Source: Amycolatopsis sp. 2-15 (GTDB lineage Bacteria; Actinomycetota; Actinomycetes; Mycobacteriales; Pseudonocardiaceae). From it: a stretch of DNA of 64,000 bases. The DNA is taken from assembly GCF_030285625.1 (NCBI RefSeq), contig NZ_CP127294.1:5242501-5306500 (forward strand), written 5' to 3'. Shown piece after piece: positions 42,757-51,135 of the stretch; position 1 is the stretch's first letter, and every line of letters begins with the position of its first letter. The notes below the pieces were generated by a model. The model ran no database searches. It worked only from the letters and a program-made list of their open reading frames with translations, and was not told where the DNA came from. Position numbers and translations under genes: made by a program.

Positions 42757-43712
42757 CCTACGCCCTCGACCCGGAGCTCGGGCCCGTCCCGAACGGGGTA
42801 GCCGCGCGCGAGCGTGGGGACTGGCGGGCGCTGCGGGAGTCCGGCAACGCGGGCCAGGCGTACCTGGCGACGCTGGTCCCGCCGGCCGCCGGCGTCACGA
42901 CCGCCACCCACTTCGCCACCGCGCCCGACGCCACCGCGCCCGACGCCACCGCGCCCGACGGCACCGCGATCGAACTGCGCTGGTACACCACCGGTGCGAC
43001 CGCCCGGCCTGGCCCGGCCGTCGTGTACGCGCATGGCGGCGGCATGGTTCTCGGCAGCCTCGACCTGTACGACACGCTGCTGTCCTGGTACGTCGCGCGC
43101 AGCGGCGTGCCGTTCCTGTCCGTCGGCTACCGGCTCGCGCCGGAGGTCACCGGGACCACGCTCGCCGAGGACGTCTTCGCCGGCCTGACCTGGCTGGTCG
43201 AGCACGCGCCCGAGATGGGCGTGGACGCCGCCCGGATCGCGGTGATGGGCGACAGCGGCGGCGGCGCCCCGGCCGCCGGCGCCGCGATCCTGGCGCGCGA
43301 GCGGGACGTGCGCCTGGCCCGGCAGATCCTGGTCTACCCGATGCTCGACGACCGCACCCAAGCCCTGGACCCGGCCCGCGCGCCGTACTTCACCTGGACC
43401 CCGGACGACAACTTCACCGCCTGGAGCGCGGTGCTGGGTGACACTCTCGGGACGCCTTCGGTCTCGCCCGTCGCCGCTCCTGCCCGGTTGACGGACTTCG
43501 CGGGTCTGGCTCCGGCGTACGTGGAGACCGGCGACCTCGACCTCTTCCGCGACGAGGACATCGCGTACGCACGTTCCCTGGGGGCCGTCGGTGTGCCCGT
43601 CGAACTCCACGTCCACCCTGGCGTGCCCCACGGCTGGGACCGGTTCGCCCCGGATGCTCACGTCAGCCGGAGGGCCTTCGGTGACCGGTTGCGTGTTCTC
43701 GGTGAGCTGTGA
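42753..43712 (+). CDS. Alpha/beta hydrolase, hormone-sensitive-lipase-type esterase
   Basis: A 319-residue esterase of family IV. The oxyanion motif H-G-G is in VVYAHGGGMVLGS, the nucleophile elbow is VMGDSGGGAPAAG, Asp is in VETGDLDLFRDED and His in HPGVPHGWD. Near residues 55-69 it holds a repeated APDAT linker. It overlaps the SnoaL-like gene and may hydrolyse the same small substrate. Confidence 0.9.
   Translation: MTYALDPELGPVPNGVAARERGDWRALRESGNAGQAYLATLVPPAAGVTTATHFATAPDATAPDATAPDGTAIELRWYTTGATARPGPAVVYAHGGGMVLGSLDLYDTLLSWYVARSGVPFLSVGYRLAPEVTGTTLAEDVFAGLTWLVEHAPEMGVDAARIAVMGDSGGGAPAAGAAILARERDVRLARQILVYPMLDDRTQALDPARAPYFTWTPDDNFTAWSAVLGDTLGTPSVSPVAAPARLTDFAGLAPAYVETGDLDLFRDEDIAYARSLGAVGVPVELHVHPGVPHGWDRFAPDAHVSRRAFGDRLRVLGEL
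42915..42959 (+). repeat. Three tandem 15-bp repeats inside the esterase gene
   Basis: Three exact copies of GCCACCGCGCCCGAC encode ATAPD repeated in frame. A slippage-prone minisatellite that lengthens a flexible loop of the esterase without shifting the frame. Confidence 0.8.
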
Positions 43713-43850
43713 GCCACCGACTCCGCCGCGATCAGGGCCTGTGGTGATTGTCCGTTGTGGAATATCGGGAAGACGCCCGGCGCGAGGCCGTTGGTCGTCT
43801 ACGTGCCGGCCGGTGGGCGAGCCGTGACCGGCGCGGCGAGAATCGGGGGC

Positions 43851-44597
43851 ATGACCACGCACCCCGAACCCGATCGCCGCCGGACCGGGCCCGCCGCCGC
43901 GACCACCGGATGGGCCCACCGCCACCGCGACGTCTCCGGCGGCTGGCTCCGCCCGACCGTGTTCGGCGCGGTCGATGGCCTGGTCACCAACGCGGCCCTC
44001 ATCGCGGGTGTCGGCGGCAGCGGCGTCACGCCGCACACGATCGTGCTCACCGGGCTGGCCGGGCTGGTCGCCGGGGCGTTCTCGATGGGCGCCGGCGAGT
44101 ACGTGTCGGTGACCAACCAGAACGAGCTCGTGCAGGCCGAGGTCGCGCTCGAAGCCGACATGCACGCGCGCTTCCCGCAGCAGGAGCACGACGAGCTGGT
44201 CAGCCGCTTCGTCTCCTACGGCGCCGACGACGACACCGCCCGCCGCATGGCCGAAGCCGTCGCGCGCGACCCCGACCAGGCGCTGCGGCTGCATACGCGC
44301 GAAGAGCTCGGCGTCGACCCACAGGACCTGCCGTCCGCGCCGCTGGCGGGCGGCGCGTCGTTCGTCGCGTTCTCGATCGGCGCGCTGCTTCCGTTGCTGC
44401 CGTACCTGTTCGGCGCGAGCACACTGGTCGTGTCGCTGATCCTGACGGCGGTCGCGCTGCTCGCCGGGGGGATGACGGTCGGCAAGCTGACCGGGCGGCC
44501 GTTGGTCCACTCCGGACTGCGGCAGCTCGTCCTCGGGGCGCTGGCCGTCGCCGTCACCTACGGCATCGGCCAGCTGATCGGCGCGCCCGTCAGTTGA
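43851..44597 (+). CDS. VIT1/CCC1 family transporter (iron/manganese)
   Basis: A 248-residue membrane protein of the vacuolar iron transporter/CCC1 family. The opening helix reads LRPTVFGAVDGLVTNAALIA, then GAFSMGAGEYVSVTNQNELV; a cytosolic acidic helical domain (VALEADMHARFPQQEHDELV) with metal-binding Glu residues separates the helices. The end has the paired helices FSIGALLPLLPYLFG and GGMTVGKLTGRPLVHSGLRQ. It probably exports or stores Fe or Mn. ATG 43851; the longer frame has a non-homologous leader. Confidence 0.9.
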   Translation: MTTHPEPDRRRTGPAAATTGWAHRHRDVSGGWLRPTVFGAVDGLVTNAALIAGVGGSGVTPHTIVLTGLAGLVAGAFSMGAGEYVSVTNQNELVQAEVALEADMHARFPQQEHDELVSRFVSYGADDDTARRMAEAVARDPDQALRLHTREELGVDPQDLPSAPLAGGASFVAFSIGALLPLLPYLFGASTLVVSLILTAVALLAGGMTVGKLTGRPLVHSGLRQLVLGALAVAVTYGIGQLIGAPVS

Positions 44598-44605
44598 GGA
44601 CGGCC

Positions 44606-44847
44606 GTGGTCACCGGCCCAGCTCGCGGTCGTCGGTGGGAGGACGAGTCAGCGGGGACCGACCCGGCCGACGTGCTCAACTCCGTGTGTCGCGAAGGGTG
44701 GGACCTGGTCAACGGCTCGTTCGTGTTCGTCGAGCCGGGGCAGGAAAGCCGGGACAAGTTCCTGTCCTCCTGGCAGAACGTCGCGGTCAAGGCGAGGTCG
44801 TCGGCTACTTGTTCAAGCGTCTCGAGTCCCACCGGCGAACGAACTAG
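44606..44847 (+). pseudogene. DUF4177-like small protein, frameshifted
   Basis: In frame from about 44606: DPADVLNSVCREGWDLVNGS and FVFVEPGQESRDKFL, up to NVAVK. One base is missing at about 44793, apparently from a GGG run; the next frame reads GEVVGYLFKRLESHRRTN. Joined, it matches small actinobacterial proteins of about 75 residues with GWELVNGSFVF and YLFKR, which I recall as DUF4177-like. The stop overlaps the convergent acyl-CoA synthetase gene by 4 bases. Start uncertain. Confidence 0.5.
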
Positions 44848-46469
44848 CTGTGCAGCCCGGTCGAACGCGACGACAGCCGAGGTGCTTCCGTGATGCCCGC
44901 AGCGCGCAGTCCCGAGGCAATAACCTCCCGCAGGCGGAACTTCTGCACCTTCGTGCCCGACATCGGCCAGTCCGTGACGAAGCGGATGTAGCGCGGCACC
45001 TTGAACGTCGCGATTCGACCGAGGCAGTGGTCGATCAGGGCGCGTTCCGTCACGGTGGCGCCGGGGCGGAGTTGGACGAAGGCGGCGGCCACTTCGCCCA
45101 GGCGGGCGTCCGGGGCGGCGACGACCTGGACGACGTCGCAGGCGGGGTGGTCGGCGAGGCAGCCTTCGACTTCGGCGGCGGAGACGTTTTCGCCGCCGAC
45201 TTTGAGCATGTCCTTGAGCCTGGAGACGAAGGAGAGGCGGCCGGCGGGGTCGGCGACGACGAGGTCGCCCGTGGAGAACCAGCCGGCGGGGTCGAGGCGT
45301 TCGGCGGTCAGCTCGGGGTCGCGGTGGTAGTGGGAGAAGCGGGAGGTGCCGCGGAACTGGAGTTCGCCGCGGGTGCCCGCGGGGACGACCGTTCGCGTCT
45401 GAGGGTCGACGACGCGGACTTCCATGTGCCGCAGCACTTTGCCGCTCGTGGTGGCGCGGACGTCGGCCGGGTCGTCGGGGGAGCCGACGCAGCAGAAGCC
45501 GAGGGACTCCGTCGAGCCGAGGGACGACATCTGCACGGCCGGGGCGATCCGAGCCTGCATGGCGCGCAGCCGTTCGGGCGCGCCGACGTTGAGCACGAGG
45601 CGAAGCGCGGACAAATCCGTCCGAGGGAACTCGGGGTGGTCGAGCACGCGCAGCCAGATCGTCTCGAACGCCGGAAACGCGACCGTGCACCGTTCTTCGG
45701 ACAGCTGACGCAGCGCCAGACCCGGCTCGAACGGTCCGGTGTGGACCATCGCGCACCCGGCCGCCAGCGCCGCGAGGACGACGTCGTAGCCGCCGCAGTG
45801 GAACATCGGCAGGGCGGTCCAGAAGCGGTCCTGTGAGGTGAGCCCGAGCCGTTCGGCGACGGCTCCACCCTCGGCCACCAGAGAAGCGTTGTCGTGCACG
45901 CAACCATGGGGCCGGGCCGTCGTGCCGGAGGTGTAGAGGATCAACGCGGGATCCTCGGCGCGCACACCGGCCCGGGCCGCGGCCACCGTTGCCGCGTCGG
46001 CGGAATTCGCCGAGAACGCGGTGCGCGAGAGCCAGCCGGCGGGCGTCGGGCCGTCGTCCACGGCGACGACCGCTCGCAGGACTGGCGCCACCCGCAAGGA
46101 AAGCTGCCCGGAACAAGCGGCGAGCCCGGGCAGCGCCGAAGCGAGCACCGGCCCGAGCGCGGTGTCGGCGAACAGCAGCCGCAGGTCCGCGTGCTCCACG
46201 ACATAGGCCAGCTCCGCGGCCTTGAGCCGAGGGTTCACCGGGACGGTGACCGCGCCCAGGTAGGCGATCCCCAGCCAGGTCGTCACACTCGCGATCCCGC
46301 CGGGTACCAGCACGCCGACGTGATCGCCGGGGCGGATTCCCTCCGCCCACAACGATCCCGCCAACCGTCGGGCCTCAACGGCGATCTCGCCGTAACTCAA
46401 GCGCCCGTCAGGGAACACGACTTCGCGCTCGGCGGCGCACAACTCGAGCAGATCCGGGATGGTGGACAT
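44844..46469 (-). CDS. Acyl-CoA synthetase (AMP-forming, class I adenylate-forming)
   Basis: A 541-residue ligase that activates a carboxylic acid as acyl-AMP and then acyl-CoA. The ATP loop LILYTSGTTARPHG has His where the family has Lys (PKG). ADPAGRLSFVSRLKDMLKVG and PMSGTKVQKFRLRE with the catalytic C-terminal Lys are intact. Closely related to, and 16 bases downstream of, the synthetase gene at 46486, so a tandem duplicate. The acid is unknown. Confidence 0.9.
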   Translation of the reverse strand: MSTIPDLLELCAAEREVVFPDGRLSYGEIAVEARRLAGSLWAEGIRPGDHVGVLVPGGIASVTTWLGIAYLGAVTVPVNPRLKAAELAYVVEHADLRLLFADTALGPVLASALPGLAACSGQLSLRVAPVLRAVVAVDDGPTPAGWLSRTAFSANSADAATVAAARAGVRAEDPALILYTSGTTARPHGCVHDNASLVAEGGAVAERLGLTSQDRFWTALPMFHCGGYDVVLAALAAGCAMVHTGPFEPGLALRQLSEERCTVAFPAFETIWLRVLDHPEFPRTDLSALRLVLNVGAPERLRAMQARIAPAVQMSSLGSTESLGFCCVGSPDDPADVRATTSGKVLRHMEVRVVDPQTRTVVPAGTRGELQFRGTSRFSHYHRDPELTAERLDPAGWFSTGDLVVADPAGRLSFVSRLKDMLKVGGENVSAAEVEGCLADHPACDVVQVVAAPDARLGEVAAAFVQLRPGATVTERALIDHCLGRIATFKVPRYIRFVTDWPMSGTKVQKFRLREVIASGLRAAGITEAPRLSSRSTGLHS

Positions 46470-46485
46470 GGCTCCTCCAGAGCGA

Positions 46486-48135
46486 CTATCGGCGTACCCG
46501 CGGCGCTTCCGTGATGCCGGCGGCCGCCAGCTCGTCCGCGATCCTCTTGCGCAGCTCCACTTTTTTGATCTTCGTCCCCGACATCGGCCACTCGGTCACC
46601 CAGCGCACGTAGCGCGGCACCCGGTAGGAGGCGATCCGCCCGACGCAGTGGTCGATCAGCTTTCGCTCGGTCACCGACCACCCCGGTTTGAGCTGGACGA
46701 ACGCCGCCGGCACCTCGACATAGCGCGCGTCCGGAGCCGCCACCACGGCCACGATCGCGACGGCCGGATGCGTGAGCAGGTGCCCCTCGACCTCGGCCGC
46801 CGCGACGTTCTCGCCACCGACCTTGAGCATGTCCTTGAGCCGGGAGACGAACGTCAGCCGCCCGTCGGAATCCGCGACGACCACGTCGCCGGTGTGGAAC
46901 CAGCCGGCCGAGTCGAACACGCGCGCGGTCAGGTCGGAGTCGCGGAAGTAGCCGTCGAACGTGTTGGGGCCACGGAAAAGCAGCTCACCCGGCACACCGG
47001 GGGCCACGTCGTCACCCGAGGGATCGACGACCCGGCACCGCATCCCCGGCATCGGGTGCCCACCGGTTTCCGCGCGTTTGCCCGGTGGGTCGTCGAGCCG
47101 GTTGAGCGTGAGGAACGCGGCGGACTCGGTCATCGCCACGCAGGACACGTGCACCGCGTCCGGCAGCCGCGCCGCCATCGCGCGGAGCCGTTCGGGCACA
47201 CCGACCACCATCACGACCCGGATCCGGGACAGGTCGTGCGAGGCGAAGTCCGGCTGGTCGAGCACCGGCAGCCAGATCGTCTCGAACGCCGCCAGCGCGA
47301 CCGTCACGCGCTCGCGGACCAGGAGGTCCAACGTCGTGGCGGGGTCGAAGAACCGCGGGTGCACGAACGTCGCGCCGGCCGTGAGGCAGGTGAGGGCGAA
47401 GGTGATCCCGCCACCGTGGAACAGCGGGATCGCCGTCCACACCCGGTCTTGCGCGGTCAACGGCATCCGCTCGCCGCCGATCCCGTCGGCCAGCCGCGTG
47501 AGGGCTTCGTGGCTGAGCATCGCGCCTTTGGGCGAGTCCGTCGTCCCCGACGTGTAGACCAGCAACGCGGTGTCGCGGACCCGCACGCTCGCCGCCGCCC
47601 GGTCGGCCTCGGCCGCAGGACACGCCGCCGCGAAGAACTCCGCGGACGACATCAGCCCGCGGCCACCGGGACCACCCAGGTGCACGACGTGCTCCAGCTC
47701 GGCAGCAGCACCTTCGGCAAGCCTCGGAAACGTCCGGTGCAGCAGCTCGGCGAAGTCCGGCTCGCCGGCCCGCGGGGGAGCGGTCACGAGCACCCGCATC
47801 CCCGAGTGCGTGACGATGCCTTCGAGCTCCACGGACTTGAACCGCGCGTTGACCGGCACCGCAATCGCGCCGGCCTCGGTCGCGGCCACCAGCAGCGCGA
47901 GGAGGTCGACCGACGCGGGCAGCAGGATCCCGACCCGGTCGCCCGGCTGCACTCCCAGCCCCAGCAGCGCGCGGGTGAACTCCCGGACGCGGTCGGCGAG
48001 CGCACCGTAAGTGGCCCGCTCGGCCGGGAACACGAGGGCTTCGCGGTCGGGATGGGCCAGCCCGCCACGGCGCACCAGATCGCCGAGCGTGGTGGCGGCC
48101 ACGGGCCGGACGGAACCGGCGGATCTGCTCGTCAT
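46486..48135 (-). CDS. Acyl-CoA synthetase (AMP-forming)
   Basis: A 549-residue adenylate-forming ligase. Motifs are LLVYTSGTTDSPKGAML, GELLFRGPNTFDGYFRD, GWFHTGDVVVADSDGRLTFV and EWPMSGTKIKKVELRKRI. The C-terminal halves of this and the following synthetase share long identical stretches, such as SRLKDMLKVGGENV. First gene of the leftward pair, transcribed from the region with operator 48156-48177, divergent from the FAD oxidoreductase operon. Confidence 0.92.
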   Translation of the reverse strand: MTSRSAGSVRPVAATTLGDLVRRGGLAHPDREALVFPAERATYGALADRVREFTRALLGLGVQPGDRVGILLPASVDLLALLVAATEAGAIAVPVNARFKSVELEGIVTHSGMRVLVTAPPRAGEPDFAELLHRTFPRLAEGAAAELEHVVHLGGPGGRGLMSSAEFFAAACPAAEADRAAASVRVRDTALLVYTSGTTDSPKGAMLSHEALTRLADGIGGERMPLTAQDRVWTAIPLFHGGGITFALTCLTAGATFVHPRFFDPATTLDLLVRERVTVALAAFETIWLPVLDQPDFASHDLSRIRVVMVVGVPERLRAMAARLPDAVHVSCVAMTESAAFLTLNRLDDPPGKRAETGGHPMPGMRCRVVDPSGDDVAPGVPGELLFRGPNTFDGYFRDSDLTARVFDSAGWFHTGDVVVADSDGRLTFVSRLKDMLKVGGENVAAAEVEGHLLTHPAVAIVAVVAAPDARYVEVPAAFVQLKPGWSVTERKLIDHCVGRIASYRVPRYVRWVTEWPMSGTKIKKVELRKRIADELAAAGITEAPRVRR

Positions 48136-48155
48136 GGCGACTCCCCGCTCTATCT

Positions 48156-48177
48156 ACCGACCGTTTGACAAACTAGC
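48156..48177. promoter_or_regulatory. Putative shared operator, site 1
   Basis: ACCGACCGTTTGACA plus the flanking AACTAGC, in the divergent promoter region between the acyl-CoA synthetases and the FAD oxidoreductase. Its core ACC(A/G)ACCGTTTGACA recurs, reversed, at 52342-52356. This is the pattern of a TetR-type site controlling both directions. Confidence 0.5.
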
Positions 48178-48259
48178 GTGGGTACTCGATGGTGGACAAG
48201 CCGGAAAACCCAGCCGCGACAGTGCGTTGAACGCGACTGCGGCGAAGAAAGGTGATGCC

Positions 48260-49645
48260 GTGTCGAGTTACGACGTGGTGGTGATCGGGGCGGGCGCGGC
48301 CGGCCTGTGCGCGGGGGCGCTGCTCGCGCGCGAAGGCAAACGGGTTGTCGTGCTCGACCGCAGCCCGTACCTGGGTGGGCGCGCGATGGCCGTGCCGGAC
48401 GAAGGGTTCACCGTCAACCTCGGCGGGCACCTGATCGAAGACGGCGGATCCGGCCTCACCAAGGTGTTCGAGCACGTCGGCAAGGAGCTGATCCACGGCG
48501 AGGTCAGCAAGGAGATGCCGATCTGGGAGAACGGGTCGGGCTGGGGCTCGATCCGCGACCGCTACACCGACCGCGCGGAGCTCAAGAAGGTCGTCAAGGC
48601 CCTCGCCGACACCCCGTACTCGGAGCTCGACGAGTGGGACGACCGGCCGCTGCGCGAGTGGATCCACCAGCACACCTCCGACCAGGGTGTGGTGGACCTG
48701 TTCGAGTTCATCTCCGTGCTGGAGTGCATGACCGACAACTGGTACGACCACTCCGCCAGCGACAACCTCTACGTGCGCAAGATGCACTACGAGGAGCGCA
48801 ACACCGCCGCCTACTCGTGCTGGCCCGGCCAGGGCTGGGACGGGCTGTGGCGCGATCTGGCCGACGCGATCACCGGGCACGGCGGCGAGCTGCGCCTGGG
48901 GACCTCGGTCGAGCGCGTGATCGTCGAAAACGGTGCGGTGAAAGGCGTCGCGGTCGCGCGCGAGCCGAAGGTGCTGCCCAACGAGTTTTTCGAGGAGGAG
49001 ATCCTCGAGGCCCCGGCGGTGATCTCCACGCTGCCGGTGTGGCACGTGCTGAACGTGGTGCCGCGCAGCGTGCTCCCGGAGTGGTACGCCTCGCAGATCG
49101 AGTTCCTGGCGCAGGACAAGTTCCGCATCGCCTGGCTCGGCCTCTACCTCGCCACCGAGGAGCCGGTCACGCGGTTCGACCCGCGTGAGCTCTCGACCTG
49201 GACCGCGACGCCGTCGACGGACTGCTCCGGGTTCATGTTCGACCAGTCGGCGATGGACCCGTCGTGCTCGCCCGAAGGCACGCACCTGCACGCGCTGGGC
49301 GCGATCATCCCGGGCGCGAAGGGCCGCGACCGCGAGTGGTGCCGCGCCACGATGCAGGCGTTCGAACGCGACGTCGAGACGATGTGGCCCGGCTTGGCGA
49401 ACCCGGTCTGGCGGCGCCGGCACCTGGTGTTCGAGCCGAGCTTCGGTGTGATCCAGATGCCCGGCCTGGTCGGGAAGTACCGGCCGCACTGGCGCGCGCC
49501 CAACGTCGAGGGGCTCTGGTTCGCCAGCGAGACCTTCCGCAGCCGCGGCGTCGGCACGGACCGCGCGGCCCGCGCCGCCCTCACGTGCGTCGAGGACTAC
49601 CTCGGGGCGCGGATCCCGACGTTCGGCGATGGATGGAGGTACTGA
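48260..49645 (+). CDS. FAD-dependent oxidoreductase, phytoene-desaturase/amine-oxidase fold
   Basis: A 461-residue flavoprotein. The N-terminal dinucleotide fold is VVVIGAGAAGLCAGALLARE, followed by YLGGRAMAVPDEGFTVNLGG, typical of carotenoid-desaturase/retinol-saturase-like enzymes. The C-terminus holds NVEGLWFASETFRSRGVGTD, the FAD-contact block. GTG start after an AAAGGTGA site. First gene of a rightward operon with the F420-type oxidoreductase. Paralogous to the enzyme at 56155. Confidence 0.88.
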   Translation: MSSYDVVVIGAGAAGLCAGALLAREGKRVVVLDRSPYLGGRAMAVPDEGFTVNLGGHLIEDGGSGLTKVFEHVGKELIHGEVSKEMPIWENGSGWGSIRDRYTDRAELKKVVKALADTPYSELDEWDDRPLREWIHQHTSDQGVVDLFEFISVLECMTDNWYDHSASDNLYVRKMHYEERNTAAYSCWPGQGWDGLWRDLADAITGHGGELRLGTSVERVIVENGAVKGVAVAREPKVLPNEFFEEEILEAPAVISTLPVWHVLNVVPRSVLPEWYASQIEFLAQDKFRIAWLGLYLATEEPVTRFDPRELSTWTATPSTDCSGFMFDQSAMDPSCSPEGTHLHALGAIIPGAKGRDREWCRATMQAFERDVETMWPGLANPVWRRRHLVFEPSFGVIQMPGLVGKYRPHWRAPNVEGLWFASETFRSRGVGTDRAARAALTCVEDYLGARIPTFGDGWRY

Positions 49646-50767
49646 GTGGAGCGTCTGCAGCTCGGTGTGCCCGGTCAGATCATGCCGCCCGCGGACGCCG
49701 CGGTGAAGTTCGCGCGCCGCAGCGAGGCCGAGGGCTTCGACGCCGTTTGGTGGCCCGACCACCTCATGGGCTGGCACGCCGACACCATGTGGACCGAGGA
49801 TCTGACACCGCTGGCCGCGGTGCAGCCCAACCCGCACGCGTACTTCGACCCGCTGATCATGATGGGGGTCGTCGGGGCACAGACCGAGCGCATCAAGGTC
49901 GGCGTCGTCGTCACCGACCTGATCCGGCGCAACCCGGCGATGGCCGCGGCCAGTGCGCTCACGCTGGACCACGTCACGAAGGGCCGCGCGATCATCGGGC
50001 TCGGCTCGGGGGAGCGGCTCAACATCACGCCGTACGGGATGTCGTTCGACAAGCCCGTCGCGAAGCTGGGCGAAGGCATCGACGTGATGCGGCTGCTGTG
50101 GGAGGCCGACGGACCTGTCAACTACTCCGGGAAGTTCCACTCCCTGGAGAACGCCGTCCTGGGATTGCGGCCATACCAGGGGAAGGCGCCCGAGATCTGG
50201 ACGGCTGCGCACGGCCCGCGGATGCTGGAGCTCACCGGGGCCAAGGCCGACGGCTGGCTGCCGACCAAGATGTCGCCGGTCGAGTACGCCAAGTCGCTCG
50301 ACACGATCCGGCAGTCGGCGCAGGACGCGCGCCGCGATCCCGAGGCGATCACGCCCGGCATGCTCGGGTACCTGCTCATGGGGCCCGACGAGGAGACGGT
50401 GCAGCGGCTCACCGAGGCGCCGCTCGTGCGCGCGCTGTGCGTTTTGCTGCCCGCGCAGGTCTTCCGCGACCTCGGGGTCGAACCGCCGCTGGACGGCGGG
50501 CCGGGCGGATCCGGGTTCCACGACTTCATCCCCACGGCCGTGTCCCGCGCCGAGTCGCTGCGGATCATCGAGGCGATCCCGCCGAAAGTCGTGCGGCACT
50601 ACGCGTTCTGCGGCACCCCGGCCCAGGTGGCCGAGCAGCTGGCGGAGTACCGCGAGGCCGGGCTGCGCCACCTCGTCATGTGGAACATCACCGCGTTCGG
50701 CGACCCGTCACTGGCGAGGTGGTCGTTCCAGGCGATGACGGAGCTGAAGAAGCTGGTCGGGTCGTGA
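49646..50767 (+). CDS. LLM-class (luciferase-like, F420-type) oxidoreductase
   Basis: A 373-residue TIM-barrel oxidoreductase of the bacterial luciferase family, similar to F420-dependent phthiodiolone ketoreductases. Landmarks are EAEGFDAVWWPDHLMGW, ERIKVGVVVTDLIRRNPAMA, GRAIIGLGSGERLNITPYG and APEIWTAAHGPRMLELTGAK. GTG start directly after the preceding stop. Together with the FAD enzyme before it and a SnoaL protein after it (GTGA overlap), it forms a coupled three-gene unit. The substrate ketone or alkene is unknown. Confidence 0.9.
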   Translation: MERLQLGVPGQIMPPADAAVKFARRSEAEGFDAVWWPDHLMGWHADTMWTEDLTPLAAVQPNPHAYFDPLIMMGVVGAQTERIKVGVVVTDLIRRNPAMAAASALTLDHVTKGRAIIGLGSGERLNITPYGMSFDKPVAKLGEGIDVMRLLWEADGPVNYSGKFHSLENAVLGLRPYQGKAPEIWTAAHGPRMLELTGAKADGWLPTKMSPVEYAKSLDTIRQSAQDARRDPEAITPGMLGYLLMGPDEETVQRLTEAPLVRALCVLLPAQVFRDLGVEPPLDGGPGGSGFHDFIPTAVSRAESLRIIEAIPPKVVRHYAFCGTPAQVAEQLAEYREAGLRHLVMWNITAFGDPSLARWSFQAMTELKKLVGS

Positions 50768-51135
50768 GCCGGGCGGCGGTCGAGGCGTACTTCTCCGCGA
50801 TCAACGCCGAGCGTTTCGCCGAGCTGGCCGGGGTTTTCGCCGACGACGTGGAGATCCGCACCGTCGGCGCGGCCCCGGTCGTCGGGCGGGACGCGGCGAT
50901 CGCGCACTTCGCGAAGCTCCTCGCGGGCTACGCCGAGCACGACGACCGCGTCACCCGCTGGATCGAGGCCGGCGACGCCGTCGTGACGGAGATCGACTTC
51001 ACGGGCCGCTTGCGCGACGGCCGGCCGATCGTTTTCAGTGCCCTCGACGTGTTCGACTTGCGCGAGGGCCGGATCGCGAAAGTCGCCACCTGGTACGACA
51101 CCCGCGACGTGCGCCGCCAGGTGCTGGCGTCATAG
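50764..51135 (+). CDS. SnoaL/NTF2-fold protein
   Basis: A 123-residue NTF2-fold protein: EAYFSAINAERFAELAGVFA, AHFAKLLAGYAEHDD, and RDGRPIVFSALDVFDLREGR, the standard SnoaL layout. GTG start overlapping the LLM gene's TGA. Proteins of this fold can be isomerases, dehydratases or epoxide hydrolases of the limonene type; here probably an accessory enzyme in the catabolic pathway. Tail-to-tail overlap of 6 bases with the epimerase gene. Confidence 0.85.
   Translation: MSRAAVEAYFSAINAERFAELAGVFADDVEIRTVGAAPVVGRDAAIAHFAKLLAGYAEHDDRVTRWIEAGDAVVTEIDFTGRLRDGRPIVFSALDVFDLREGRIAKVATWYDTRDVRRQVLAS

Noticed and set aside
48173..50671. Minus-strand frame of 832 codons across the FAD and LLM oxidoreductase genes
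   Set aside because: Low-complexity composition and no motifs; both plus-strand genes are convincing and tightly coupled.
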